Positions 8,822 through 17,083 are shown, counted from the stretch's first letter. The stretch: DNA of 64,000 bases from Novosphingobium terrae (GCF_017163935.1 NZ_JABVZR010000002.1:186001-250000); one strand, 5' to 3'. The notes: generated from the sequence alone by a model not told the origin. Translations and numbers: made by a program.

Positions 8822-9585
8822 GAGGCCCCCGCCAGGCCGATCAGATATGTGATCGCCCCCATGCCCAGCAAGCCGGTGGCGGCCAGCAGGCTGGTCGCCC
8901 AGGCGGGGCATCGCTCCAGACTGTCCGGGATCAGGTGGAAGGCGGCGATAAACAGGAAGATGCCACCCATCCCCGCCAGCAGGACACAAAGCACCGGCGC
9001 CGGAAGATCGAGCGAACCGCCAAGCAAGGCCCCGATCAGCGGCGCCAGCGCGTTGAGGACCAGCCACAGCCGTGCCCTCCCCCGCCCCGCCGAGATGCTG
9101 ACGATGTTCACGCCGTCGGCCAGATCATGCGCCAGAATGGCCAGCGCCACCATCCAGCCCGCAGCACTGGTCAGTTGAAAGGCCAGAGCGATGCTGGCCC
9201 CATCCATCAGGCTGTGCAGCACCAGAAAGGCCGGGATGAGCGAGGTCTGCCTGCCGGTCATCCGCCTCTGCCCAAGGCGGGCCAGCAGCACGCAGGTGAC
9301 CAGCACAGCCGCCGTGATCAGCAAGGGCCAGAGCGCGACGTGACCATGCAGCGCCAGTGCCTCAGGCAGCAGATCGAACAGCGCCGCCCCCATCACCATC
9401 CCGGCGGCAAGCGCCTGAAACAGCCCCACTTTCGTAGGCATGCGCAGCACAAGCTGCCCTCCGGCAAAGGCCGAGCATCCCGCCAGAGCCCCAAGCAGCG
9501 GTGGCCAGGCGCTGATCATCTCCACTTGCATGAGCCAGGCCGTGATGCGTGAAAAGGATTGCGGCCCACCGACCGGAAAAGACAT
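8818..9585 (-). CDS. ZIP-family metal (zinc) transporter
   Basis: Inner-membrane divalent metal importer, 255 aa with about eight membrane helices. The two ZIP metal-site helices are visible: HSLMDGASIA (124-133) and HDLADGVNIVS (153-163). ALFDLLPEALAL and FHLIPDSLE are the usual outer motifs. There is no long His-rich loop. ATG 9585 lacks a clear ribosome site; ATG 9531 or 9519 are possible. Its 3' end overlaps that of the COG0523 GTPase, and the Zur-like box at 9611-9629 sits just upstream, so it is most likely a zinc-starvation importer. Confidence 0.88.
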   Translation of the reverse strand: MSFPVGGPQSFSRITAWLMQVEMISAWPPLLGALAGCSAFAGGQLVLRMPTKVGLFQALAAGMVMGAALFDLLPEALALHGHVALWPLLITAAVLVTCVLLARLGQRRMTGRQTSLIPAFLVLHSLMDGASIALAFQLTSAAGWMVALAILAHDLADGVNIVSISAGRGRARLWLVLNALAPLIGALLGGSLDLPAPVLCVLLAGMGGIFLFIAAFHLIPDSLERCPAWATSLLAATGLLGMGAITYLIGLAGAS

Positions 9586-9610
9586 TTCGACAAGCGCGCC
9601 GCCTGCTATT

Positions 9611-9629
9611 AATGATACATTGTTACATA
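9611..9629. promoter_or_regulatory. Zur-like box 2 upstream of the ZIP gene
   Basis: AATGATACATTGTTACATA matches box 1 at its first nine positions. The right arm is degenerate. It lies 26 bp upstream of the ZIP start codon, on the correct side to repress it. The rest of the 290-bp gap (9586-9875) is unusually AT-rich for this genome and shows no gene. Confidence 0.5.
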
Positions 9630-9827
9630 TGGGAAGTTTTCATACGCGTTCAAGCTGTTGGCGGAAATTTTTCACATGGAATCCCCGCAGCCAGCGTCAC
9701 ACGCCCCTAACCTTGGCATTTATGGTGACTGCCGGGCCCTTCAGCACCGGAACCCCAAGCCCGAATGGCGCCCAACCGTGAGGGAAACGCGGTTAACGGT
9801 GGAACCCGAAACTTTCGCCCATCGGGA

Positions 9828-9846
9828 AATGATATATTATACCCTT
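9828..9846. promoter_or_regulatory. Possible third Zur-like half-dyad upstream of the CHAP gene
   Basis: AATGATATATTATACCCTT shares the left arm AATGATA and AT-rich centre with boxes 1 and 2 but lacks the matching right arm. It sits 30 bp before the GTG start of the CHAP-domain gene and may simply be that gene's promoter (TATATTATA). Reported as weak. Confidence 0.25.
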
Positions 9847-9875
9847 AATTCGGGATCGCTTCGGGAGTTACCAGA

Positions 9876-10562
9876 GTGCTTGGTTCTTATGCGGCGCGGG
9901 CGGGCGCCGTCGATGCTTTGCGTGCGCGCTTCGGCAACAGCCTTGCGCGCGCCCTGACATGCTTTGCGTCCATGGCGATGCTTCTGTCGAGCGCGGTGCC
10001 GGTTCAGGCCGGGGTGCTGCAATGCGTGCCCTTTGCCCGGGCCATGTCGGGCATCAACATTCATGGCGATGCCGACAGCTGGTGGGGGCAGGCCGCCCAT
10101 CAGTTCGACCGCGGGTTGCGCCCCAAGATCGGCGCCGTGCTGGCCTTCCGCGCCACCTCGGTGATGCCGCATGGCCATGTCGCGGTGGTCGATGCCATCC
10201 TTGATGACCGCCATATCCTGCTCGACCATGCCAACTGGTCGCAGCCCGGGCTGATCGAGCAGGGCGTGCTGGCGGTCGACACCTCGGCGGCAGGCGACTG
10301 GAGCGAAGTCCGCGTGTGGTACGGCCCGGTCCATGGGCTGGGCAGCCGCGAAAGCCCTGCCTATGGCTTCATCTATGGCAGCGCCGCCAGGCCCGCCATC
10401 TCCGCCTTCGACCGCGCCTTCGCCTCGATGAACGCTGCCGTGCAGACGGAAGGCCAGGCTGACGGCGCCGATTATGCCCAACCCGATCGCTTCGCCGTCA
10501 TGGATGAACGCCCGGTGCCGCAAAACGCCAGCGCCAACCCCGATAGCACCTTCGCGCGCTGA
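9876..10562 (+). CDS. Secreted CHAP-domain amidase/peptidase
   Basis: Putative peptidoglycan amidase or endopeptidase, 228 aa. The GTG start (9876) follows CGGGAG. An N-terminal hydrophobic segment ending SSAVPVQA (about 30-45) is a signal peptide. The CHAP catalytic Cys is Cys50 in LQCVPFAR, the His is in PHGHVAVV (about His101), and DHANW (117-121) supplies the third polar residue. The C-terminal 70 residues are low-complexity. It is followed 28 bp later by an SbmA-like gene. Such small CHAP proteins are common in sphingomonads; the true substrate is unproven. Confidence 0.82.
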   Translation: MLGSYAARAGAVDALRARFGNSLARALTCFASMAMLLSSAVPVQAGVLQCVPFARAMSGINIHGDADSWWGQAAHQFDRGLRPKIGAVLAFRATSVMPHGHVAVVDAILDDRHILLDHANWSQPGLIEQGVLAVDTSAAGDWSEVRVWYGPVHGLGSRESPAYGFIYGSAARPAISAFDRAFASMNAAVQTEGQADGADYAQPDRFAVMDERPVPQNASANPDSTFAR

Positions 10563-10590
10563 GCCCGCGCGCCACATTGCCGGACGGATC

Positions 10591-11781
10591 ATGTTTCGCT
10601 GCTTCTTCCCCAACCCTCGCGTGTTTTTTCCGTCCTGCCTGCTCTTTGTGATCCTGTGCATCGCGCTGTGGTATGGCGGGGCGCGTGATCTGGGCAGGGT
10701 GATGGAACAGGGCGGCGCCGATCAGCCCGGCATGGTCGGCATCTCGCTGTTCTGGTCCTGGCCTTATCTCTGGTTCTACGCCTATTTCTGGCTGTGCAGC
10801 GCGCTGCTGGCGGCGGTCTGCCAATTGGTGGCGCCGCATCGCTGGTGGGCCTGGTCCATTCTCGGCTCCGCGCTGGTGATCTTTTCCACCTGGCTGCAGG
10901 TGCAGGTCAGCGTGGCCATCAACGACTGGTCCGGCCCCTTCTACAATCTGGTGCAAAAGGCGCTGAGCAGCAGCGGTCAGGTCACGCTCGGCCAGATCTA
11001 TGGCGACCTGCTTGTCTTCGGCGAGATCGCTCTGGCCGCGGTGACGATGGGCATGCTGACAGCCTTCTTCAGCAGCCATTACGTCTTCCGCTGGCGCAGC
11101 GCGATGAATGAATTCTACGCGCAGCACTGGCAACGCCTCCGCCTGATCGAGGGCGCCGCGCAGCGCGTGCAGGAAGACACGATGCGCTTTGCCACCACCA
11201 TGGAGGATCTGGGCGTCAGCCTGATCAATGCGGTGCTGACGCTGATCGCCTTTCTTCCCGTGCTGGCCACGCTGGGCGCGCATATCACCATGCTGCCGCT
11301 GATCGGCCATGTGCCGCATGCTCTGGTGGTGGCCGCTGTGGCATGGTCTCTCTTCGGCACGCTGTTTCTGGCGCTGATCGGCATTCGCCTGCCGGGGCTG
11401 CAATTCGCCAACCAGCGCGTGGAGGCGGCCTATCGCAAGGAGCTGGTCTATGGCGAGGACGATCCTTCGCGCGCCCAGCCGCAGACGCTGACCATGCTGT
11501 TTGCCGATGTGCGCCGCAACTATGTCCGGCTCTATCTGCATTACACCTATTTCAACCTGGGCAAGATCCTCTACCTGCAGGTGGACAACATCTTCGGCTA
11601 TATCATCCTTGCCCCAACGATCATCGCCGGGGCGATCACGCTGGGCCTGTTGCAACAGATCCTGAACGCTTTCGATCAGGTGCGCAGCTCTCTGCAATAT
11701 CTGGTCAATTCATGGACGACGATTGTGGAGCTGACCTCGATCTACAAACGTCTGAGGGCCTTTGAAACGGCAATGCCGTGA
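10591..11781 (+). CDS. sbmA: SbmA/BacA-family peptide transporter
   Basis: Inner-membrane proton-driven importer of peptides (microcin- and bleomycin-type compounds, proline-rich peptides), 396 aa against 406 in E. coli SbmA. I start at MFRCFFPNPRVFF (ATG 10591), leaving a long upstream in-frame extension unused because it lies in the CHAP gene. Landmarks include ALWYGGARDL, WRSAMNEFYAQHW, IEGAAQRVQEDTMRFA, which matches the SbmA_BacA domain, and IVELTSIYKRLRAFE at the end. No ATPase domain follows, as expected for SbmA rather than an ABC exporter. It probably shares a transcript with the flanking CHAP and DCC genes. Confidence 0.9.
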   Translation: MFRCFFPNPRVFFPSCLLFVILCIALWYGGARDLGRVMEQGGADQPGMVGISLFWSWPYLWFYAYFWLCSALLAAVCQLVAPHRWWAWSILGSALVIFSTWLQVQVSVAINDWSGPFYNLVQKALSSSGQVTLGQIYGDLLVFGEIALAAVTMGMLTAFFSSHYVFRWRSAMNEFYAQHWQRLRLIEGAAQRVQEDTMRFATTMEDLGVSLINAVLTLIAFLPVLATLGAHITMLPLIGHVPHALVVAAVAWSLFGTLFLALIGIRLPGLQFANQRVEAAYRKELVYGEDDPSRAQPQTLTMLFADVRRNYVRLYLHYTYFNLGKILYLQVDNIFGYIILAPTIIAGAITLGLLQQILNAFDQVRSSLQYLVNSWTTIVELTSIYKRLRAFETAMP

Positions 11782-11796
11782 TGGCATAGGAGGGTT

Positions 11797-12216
11797 ATGA
11801 CGGCCTCCATCCCCCTGCCTGACGACCATCCCGTCATCGTCTTCGACGCGCAATGCGTGTTGTGCTCAAGCCATGCGCAATTTGTGCTGCACCATGACCG
11901 ACGCGGACATTTCCTGCTGGCATCGATGCAGGGCAAGGTCGGCGCGGCGCTTTACCAGCGCTTCGGCATCGATCCGGCCAATCCCGACACGCTGATCGTG
12001 GTGGAACGCGATCAGGCCCTGCGGGACAGCGATGCGATCATCGCGATCTGGTCCGCCCTTGGCTGGCCATGGCGGGCGCTGCGCCTGCTGCGCCTGATCC
12101 CGCGCGCCCTGCGCGATCCGGCATATCGCTGGATCGCGCGCCATCGCTACCGCCTCTTCGGGCAGCGCGAGAGCTGCTGGGTGCCGGATGCCGCTCAGGC
12201 GCGCCGGGTGCTGTAG
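11797..12216 (+). CDS. DCC-family (DUF393) thiol-disulfide oxidoreductase-like protein
   Basis: Small predicted thiol protein, 139 aa, start ATG 11797 behind a strong AGGAGG. The family motif, normally DGxCxxC, here reads DAQCVLC (residues 17-23), so the Gly is replaced by Ala while both Cys remain. ILL-rich helices and HRYRLFGQRESCWVPD complete the domain. It follows sbmA by 15 bp. The family is named for the motif and its biochemical role is poorly known. Confidence 0.82.
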   Translation: MTASIPLPDDHPVIVFDAQCVLCSSHAQFVLHHDRRGHFLLASMQGKVGAALYQRFGIDPANPDTLIVVERDQALRDSDAIIAIWSALGWPWRALRLLRLIPRALRDPAYRWIARHRYRLFGQRESCWVPDAAQARRVL

Positions 12217-12217
12217 C

Positions 12218-12571
12218 CTATTGATCCCTGCCGATCCGCTCATCCCAGGGGCTGCCCAGATGCGGATAGAGCTGGCTGCGGAAGGCGCGGAAGGCCTCGC
12301 TTTCCACAAAGCGCCGATAGGTTGCCTCATCGGCAAAGCTGGTATCGAGGATAAAGTGATTGGTCGGCGCCAGTTGCCGGATCAGCATCACCGAGCGCAC
12401 CGCCGGATCGTGGCGGGCCTGAGCGGCATAGGCTTTCAGGATCTGCGCGCCCTCCGCCTCATGGCTGGGCATCACATCGACATTCACGATGGTATGGACA
12501 GGCCCCTCCGCCGCCGAGAGCGGCGCGGCGCCCAGCAGCATCACGGCGGCGAAAAGGGCTGTGCGACGCAT
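12218..12571 (-). CDS. Secreted antibiotic-biosynthesis-monooxygenase (ABM) domain protein
   Basis: Small protein of 117 aa with a clear signal peptide (MRRTALFAAVMLLGAAPLSA). The mature part VHTIVNVDVMP...HFILDTSFADEATYRRFVESEAF follows the dimeric ferredoxin-like ABM fold. Its start overlaps the stop of the old yellow enzyme gene (TGATG), so the two are co-translated. ABM proteins include quinol monooxygenases and heme-degrading enzymes, but a periplasmic one is unusual and its substrate is unknown. Confidence 0.72.
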   Translation of the reverse strand: MRRTALFAAVMLLGAAPLSAAEGPVHTIVNVDVMPSHEAEGAQILKAYAAQARHDPAVRSVMLIRQLAPTNHFILDTSFADEATYRRFVESEAFRAFRSQLYPHLGSPWDERIGRDQ

Positions 12572-13677
12572 CACGCCACGGCCCCCAAGGCCAGAGCCGG
12601 ATAATCGGTATAGCCCTGCGCGCCGCCGCCGAACAAAGTCGCGGCATCGGGCTCGGCCAGCGGAGCGCCTGCCTGCAAGCGCGCGGGCAGATCGGGATTG
12701 GCGATGAAAGGCCGCCCGAAAGCCACCAGATCGGCATAGCCATGGGCCAGCACCCAATCGGCCTTGGCCCGATCATAGAGGCCCGCCACGATGATCGGAT
12801 GGCGGAAACGGTCGCGCAGCTCCTGCCGGAAGTCCTCGGTGAATTCGGGCGCATCGTCCCAATCGGCTTCCACCAGATGGAGATAGGCGATGCCCCGCGC
12901 CTCAAGGAAATCGGCGGCCTCCAGAATGGTGGGCAGAATATCGGGGCAGGCCATGCCGCGCGCGGTCAGGAAAGGCGCCAGACGGATGGCGGTGCGCTCG
13001 GCACCGATTTCACCGGCGACGGCATTGACCACCTCGCGCAGGAAACGCAGCCGGTTCTGGCGGGATCCGCCATAGGCATCGGTGCGGATGTTCGAGCTGG
13101 TGCGCAAAAACTGATCGATCAGATAGCCATTGGCGCCATGCAGTTCCACACCGTCGAAACCGGCCTCAATAGCGTTGCGGGCAGCCTTGCGGTAATCCTC
13201 AACGATGGCTGCGATTTCGGCGGTTTCCAGCGCGCGCGGTGTGGGGCATGCCACCATGGCGCCCTGCCCTGTCGCGGGATCGACCTTCCAGATCGCGCCC
13301 TCGAAGGGAATGGCGGAGGGGGCCACCGGCAGCGCCCCATCATGGAAATCGGGATGCGACATGCGCCCGACATGCCAGAGCTGCAGGAAGATCCGCCCGC
13401 CGGCCTGATGCACGGCCTTGGTCACCAGCTTCCAGCCCTCCACCTGCTCGGCGCTGTGGATGCCGGGGGTAAAGGAATAGCCCTTGCCTTGCGGCGAAAT
13501 CTGCGTCGCCTCGCTGACGATCAGCGCCGCGCTGGCCCGCTGGGCGTAATAGGTGGCATTGAGCGCATGGGGCACATCGCCGGGCTGGGCGGAGCGCGCG
13601 CGGGTCAGCGGCGCCATCACCACACGGTGAGGCAAGTCATGGCCGGACAGGGAAAAGGGCGAGAACAGGCTGGTCAT
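12571..13677 (-). CDS. Old yellow enzyme family NADH:flavin oxidoreductase (NemA-like)
   Basis: FMN-dependent ene-reductase, 368 aa, the normal size for the family. The start ATG 13677 follows AAGGAG. The N-terminus SLFSPFSLSGHDLPHRVVMAPLTR, seen here in part, HVGRMSHPDF, DGVELHGANGYLIDQFL and AFGRPFIANPDLP are the usual FMN- and substrate-binding stretches. Family members reduce activated alkenes, nitroesters and N-ethylmaleimide. It is divergent from the LysR gene at 13799, which probably controls it and the coupled ABM gene. Confidence 0.93.
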   Translation of the reverse strand: MTSLFSPFSLSGHDLPHRVVMAPLTRARSAQPGDVPHALNATYYAQRASAALIVSEATQISPQGKGYSFTPGIHSAEQVEGWKLVTKAVHQAGGRIFLQLWHVGRMSHPDFHDGALPVAPSAIPFEGAIWKVDPATGQGAMVACPTPRALETAEIAAIVEDYRKAARNAIEAGFDGVELHGANGYLIDQFLRTSSNIRTDAYGGSRQNRLRFLREVVNAVAGEIGAERTAIRLAPFLTARGMACPDILPTILEAADFLEARGIAYLHLVEADWDDAPEFTEDFRQELRDRFRHPIIVAGLYDRAKADWVLAHGYADLVAFGRPFIANPDLPARLQAGAPLAEPDAATLFGGGAQGYTDYPALALGAVA

Positions 13678-13798
13678 GGGAAGCTCCTTGCGAAGGTTGG
13701 GCTTTTCCTAGACCTTTCTCTTGCGTGGCATTATCCTGAAAATTCTCAAATGATCCTCCACCTGTGGGAGACAATCGCTGCTCGACGATCTCAACGAA

Positions 13799-14680
13799 TT
13801 GCGTACCTTCGTCCGCATCGCCACCGAGGGCAGCCTGTCTGCCGCCGCCCGCGCGATGGGGCTGGCGCTCAGCGTGGTGAGCAAGCGCCTCGCCACGCTG
13901 GAGGCGCGCACCGGCACGCGGCTGATCGCGCGCAGCACACGCCGCCTGTCGCTCACCGACGAAGGCGCCCGCCTCTTCGAACGGGCCCAGCGCATTCTCG
14001 CCGAAATCGCCGAGGCCGAGGCGATGCTGACCCATGGCACGCTGGAGCCGCATGGTTTGCTGCGGGTGAGCGCGCCGGTGGCTTTGGGGCGGGCCCATGT
14101 CAGCCCGGTGTGCCGCGATCTGGCGCGTGACCATCCGCGCCTGTCCATCGACCTGCAACTGACGGACCGCGTCACCGGGCTGATCGATGAGGGGCTGGAT
14201 ATCGCCATCCGCATCGGCATGCCTCAGGAGTCCGGGCTGGTGGTGCGCAAGCTGGTGGACAATCACCGCATCATCGTTGCCGCGCCCACCTATCTGGCCA
14301 GCCACGGCACCCCGCTCACGCCCGAGGATCTGGCCGATCACGATTGCCTGCATCAGGGCCCCGGCGCGATCTGGCCGCTGGTCGGGCCGGAGGGGCGGCA
14401 GGTGGCGGTGGATGCGCAATCGCGCCTGCGCTGCGACAATGGCGAGGTCTGGCATGATTGGGCGCTGGATGGCGCCGGTCTGGCGATGAAAAGCTGGATC
14501 GATGTGGCAGAGGATGTCGCGGCGGGGCGGCTGGTGCAGGTGCTGCCCGCATGGCGGAGCCCTCCGGCCCCGATCTGCGCGCTGCTGCATGCGCGCAAGC
14601 TGGTGCCCACCCGCGTCCGCATCTTTTTGGAGGCCATGGCCACCCGCCTGCGCCAACATGGCCGCCCCTTGCCGTCGTAG
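13799..14680 (+). CDS. LysR-family regulator divergent from the old yellow enzyme operon
   Basis: LysR protein of at least 293 aa with an N-terminal winged HTH (GSLSAAARAMGLALSVVSKR) and a C-terminal effector domain. The first ATG/GTG/TTG in frame is TTG 13799 (LRTFV), which would cut off the usual first residues. The frame continues upstream as LLDDLNE, and a CTG at 13778 lies seven bases after GGGAG, so the true start may be that rare CTG. It probably regulates the OYE/ABM operon and itself. Confidence 0.88.
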   Translation: MRTFVRIATEGSLSAAARAMGLALSVVSKRLATLEARTGTRLIARSTRRLSLTDEGARLFERAQRILAEIAEAEAMLTHGTLEPHGLLRVSAPVALGRAHVSPVCRDLARDHPRLSIDLQLTDRVTGLIDEGLDIAIRIGMPQESGLVVRKLVDNHRIIVAAPTYLASHGTPLTPEDLADHDCLHQGPGAIWPLVGPEGRQVAVDAQSRLRCDNGEVWHDWALDGAGLAMKSWIDVAEDVAAGRLVQVLPAWRSPPAPICALLHARKLVPTRVRIFLEAMATRLRQHGRPLPS

Positions 14681-14681
14681 C

Positions 14682-14714
14682 CCCCGGCAATTGCACGCGT
14701 GCAACGCCCCGGGG
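14682..14714. terminator. Large dyad after the LysR gene, with a perfect 14-bp core
   Basis: TTGCACGCGTGCAA (14691-14704) is a perfect palindrome, extended by CCCCGG/CCGGGG arms. It starts one base after the LysR stop. There is no T-run, so it may be a non-canonical terminator or a protein-binding site rather than a simple rho-independent terminator. Confidence 0.4.
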
Positions 14715-14799
14715 CCTGTCCCGAGCCGGAGGCAGTTTGGCGAAAGCTCATGATCCGGGCCTTTCCGCCGGATCTGCGCAGCGCTATTCGACTGGAATC

Positions 14800-15510
14800 A
14801 TGACCATCTTCCCCAAAGCCCTGACCGGCCTGCTGATCGCCTTCTCCGCCATGCTGCCCGCCGCCGCTCATGCCGATCTGACGGCTGTCTATGGCGTGCC
14901 GGGCACCGACCACCGGATGACCGTGGCCATCGCAGCGAATGGCGACATTCGTGCCGAGATCGATGATCCATCGATGTATTGGGTGGTCCTTCAGGGCGTG
15001 GGGTATTACATCCAGCTCACGCCCAAGGCCACGCATGTCAGCGCGCTGGATGATATCGCCGTGGTGACGCGTGAGGCGATGGACAAGCTCGACCCCGGGC
15101 AACAGGCGCAGCTGGCCGGGCATTCCTCTGTCCATACGCTGCTGGCCAAAGGCACAATGGCTGTCGGCGGCAGAACGGGCGATGCCTATTTCATGCAGGC
15201 GCCTGACGGAACCATCTCACCCATGCCCTGGGTGGTGATCAGCCATGACCCGGCGCTGGCTCCCCTAGGTCAGGCCATGGCGGAGCAATTTGCCATGTCC
15301 GCCAAGATGGACCCCTATGCTATGGCCGGCACAGGCGAGGATTTCGCCAGGGCCGAGGCGGTGCTGCGCAAGGGCGCACCGATCCTGTTTGCCGGGGCGC
15401 AATTGCTCTCCGTATCGGAAGCGAAAATCGACGAAAGCCGCTTTGCCCTGCCCGCTCCGCGCGAAACGCGCGATCAGATCCGGCAATGGTACAGCATGCA
15501 GGAACATTGA
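14800..15510 (+). CDS. Secreted protein of unknown function
   Basis: A 236-residue protein with signal peptide MTIFPKALTGLLIAFSAMLP, cleaved about AHA-D25. I do not recognise a family. The mature protein starts DLTAVYGVPGTDHRMTVAI and DIRAEIDDP, suggesting a small beta-rich domain, then an alpha-rich C-terminal half (KMDPYAMAGTGEDFARAEA). No Cys is present in the mature part. It stands alone between a LysR gene and a DsbA-like gene; no obvious ribosome site precedes ATG 14800. Confidence 0.7.
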   Translation: MTIFPKALTGLLIAFSAMLPAAAHADLTAVYGVPGTDHRMTVAIAANGDIRAEIDDPSMYWVVLQGVGYYIQLTPKATHVSALDDIAVVTREAMDKLDPGQQAQLAGHSSVHTLLAKGTMAVGGRTGDAYFMQAPDGTISPMPWVVISHDPALAPLGQAMAEQFAMSAKMDPYAMAGTGEDFARAEAVLRKGAPILFAGAQLLSVSEAKIDESRFALPAPRETRDQIRQWYSMQEH

Positions 15511-15556
15511 GGGGGCTTGCCTTGCCTGCGGTTGACTGCCTAGGGGAACCTCTTCT

Positions 15557-15580
15557 CCGGCCCGTCTTCGGGCAGGCCGG
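15557..15580 (+). terminator. Hairpin between the unknown secreted gene and the DsbA-like gene
   Basis: CCGGCC (15557-15562) and GGCCGG (15575-15580) enclose a GC-rich loop and are followed by TTTCTG. It probably ends the transcript from 14800, with the downstream gene read from its own promoter or by read-through. Confidence 0.45.
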
Positions 15581-15600
15581 TTTCTGAAAGGCGATAAAGC

Positions 15601-16284
15601 GTGAAAAAGCCCTCCCTCAAGGCCTGTGCCGCCACGGTTGCCGCCCTTCTGCTTGGCGGCATCGCAGCGGCGGGAGTCCAGACCGCCGCGGCGGCAAGGG
15701 CGGGCGACAGCAGCAACAACGATGCCCGCGCCATGCTGCTCGATGCGCTGCAGAACGATCCCGGCGTGCCGAAGGTTGAGCCGGCGGGGTATGACGCCAC
15801 GATCGTCGTCTTTTCCGACTATCAATGCCCCTATTGCCACCAGATCCATCCCCGGCTGGAAGCCTTGCTGCGCGAGGACAAGAAGCTGCGCATCGTCTAC
15901 CGCGACTGGCCGATCTTCGGCGCGGTCTCGAAGGAAGCGGCGCGGGCGGCGATGGCCTCGCGCTATCAGGGCAAGCATGCGGCCTTCAACGATGCACTGC
16001 TCAACACCAAAGGCCGGCTGACCAGCGAGGGCATCCGCCAGGCCGCCGTGAGCGCGGGTGTCGACTGGAACAGGCTGCAGGCCGATCTGGTGAAACATGG
16101 CGCCGAGATCGATGGCGCCATCGCCCGGACCGGCCATTATGCGGGGCTGATCGGCCTGTCCGGCACGCCCGCGCTGATTGTCGATTCCTATCTGCTGCCC
16201 GGCGCCGTCAGTGTCGAGACGCTGAGGGAAGCGGTGCAGCATGCCCGGAAGAACCAGGCGGCGCGGGCGGCGGAGCAGATCTGA
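15601..16284 (+). CDS. DsbA-like secreted thiol-disulfide oxidoreductase
   Basis: Periplasmic thioredoxin-fold protein, 227 aa, with a GTG start at 15601. A signal peptide or anchor covers about 7-33. The active site is CPYC (Cys76, Cys79) in FSDYQCPYCHQIHP, and the cis-Pro loop is SGTPALIVD. This matches the DsbA/Com1-like (DUF thioredoxin_4) group that oxidises or isomerises periplasmic proteins. Its last 77 bp overlap the 3' end of the gene on the opposite strand. Confidence 0.88.
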   Translation: MKKPSLKACAATVAALLLGGIAAAGVQTAAAARAGDSSNNDARAMLLDALQNDPGVPKVEPAGYDATIVVFSDYQCPYCHQIHPRLEALLREDKKLRIVYRDWPIFGAVSKEAARAAMASRYQGKHAAFNDALLNTKGRLTSEGIRQAAVSAGVDWNRLQADLVKHGAEIDGAIARTGHYAGLIGLSGTPALIVDSYLLPGAVSVETLREAVQHARKNQAARAAEQI

Positions 16285-17083
16285 CGGAGGCCACGCGGTC
16301 AGCCAAGGCCTGTGCCTGTCTGATCAACCGGGCATAGGAGGCCTGTCTGGGCAGCTCCTGCGCATAGCACCGTTCGAAGATCAGATCCTTGTCGGGATGT
16401 TGTGCGTAGCGGGCCTTGCAGGCGGGAATCGCCTCCACCTTGGTGGGCTGGATCAGAATGGTGATGCGCTGATCCTGCAACAGCGTGACGCCGATCTGGT
16501 CGGGCGGGTTGGGGGCGACCTCATCCTGCCCCTGTTCGAACAGCATGGCCTTGGCGATCATGCCGGGGGCGACAGGCTTGATGGGCAGAGGCGCGAATTT
16601 TTCCACGGCGGCATCATTGTTGATGGCCGCAGCGTAAAGCCCCTCGTCATCGAGCGCCGCAATGGCATTCACGGCCTGCCCTTTTGGGGCGGAGGCGCGC
16701 AACCATGCTTCCACCAGCGGGCGCGTGGTGACGATCAGCTGCGTGCCATGGGCATCGGTATAAGCCAGCCCGTCGAGCGGGAGGTACTGGGCGTAATCCT
16801 CCAGATCGGCGATCGTGGCGCGGCCAACGCCGGTAAAGCCGGAGACATGGACCGGGCCGATCATCGCGCGCAGCATGGCGGCCAAGCGGGCGGCGGCGGC
16901 CTTATTGCGCGCTTTCTGACCGGATGGAGGATGTTCGGCATTGGCCTGAGCGGCAGCCTTGTCCCGCGCCGAGAGATAGAGGCTCAGAGCCCCTGGCGTT
17001 TGTGCCTGCACCGGCAAGGGGATCGCCGTCAGCGCGCAGAGGGCACCCGTGCAGGCCGCTTTGAAGGCCCATCGTCTGATCAT
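16208..17083 (-). CDS. Secreted protein of unknown function
   Basis: A 291-residue exported protein, start ATG 17083, signal peptide MIRRWAFKAACTGALCALTA ending at about VQA. I recognise no domain. The mature part has an Ala-rich helical N-terminal half and a segment LDDEGLYAAAINNDAAVEKF, with two Cys near the end (PACKARY, FERCYAQ) that may pair. The C-terminus (APPPAPPGSSGHAAPLPSA) is Pro/Ala-rich and falls in the 77-bp overlap with the DsbA-like gene, so the tail may be an extension without function. Confidence 0.7.
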   Translation of the reverse strand: MIRRWAFKAACTGALCALTAIPLPVQAQTPGALSLYLSARDKAAAQANAEHPPSGQKARNKAAAARLAAMLRAMIGPVHVSGFTGVGRATIADLEDYAQYLPLDGLAYTDAHGTQLIVTTRPLVEAWLRASAPKGQAVNAIAALDDEGLYAAAINNDAAVEKFAPLPIKPVAPGMIAKAMLFEQGQDEVAPNPPDQIGVTLLQDQRITILIQPTKVEAIPACKARYAQHPDKDLIFERCYAQELPRQASYARLIRQAQALADRVASVRSAPPPAPPGSSGHAAPLPSASRH

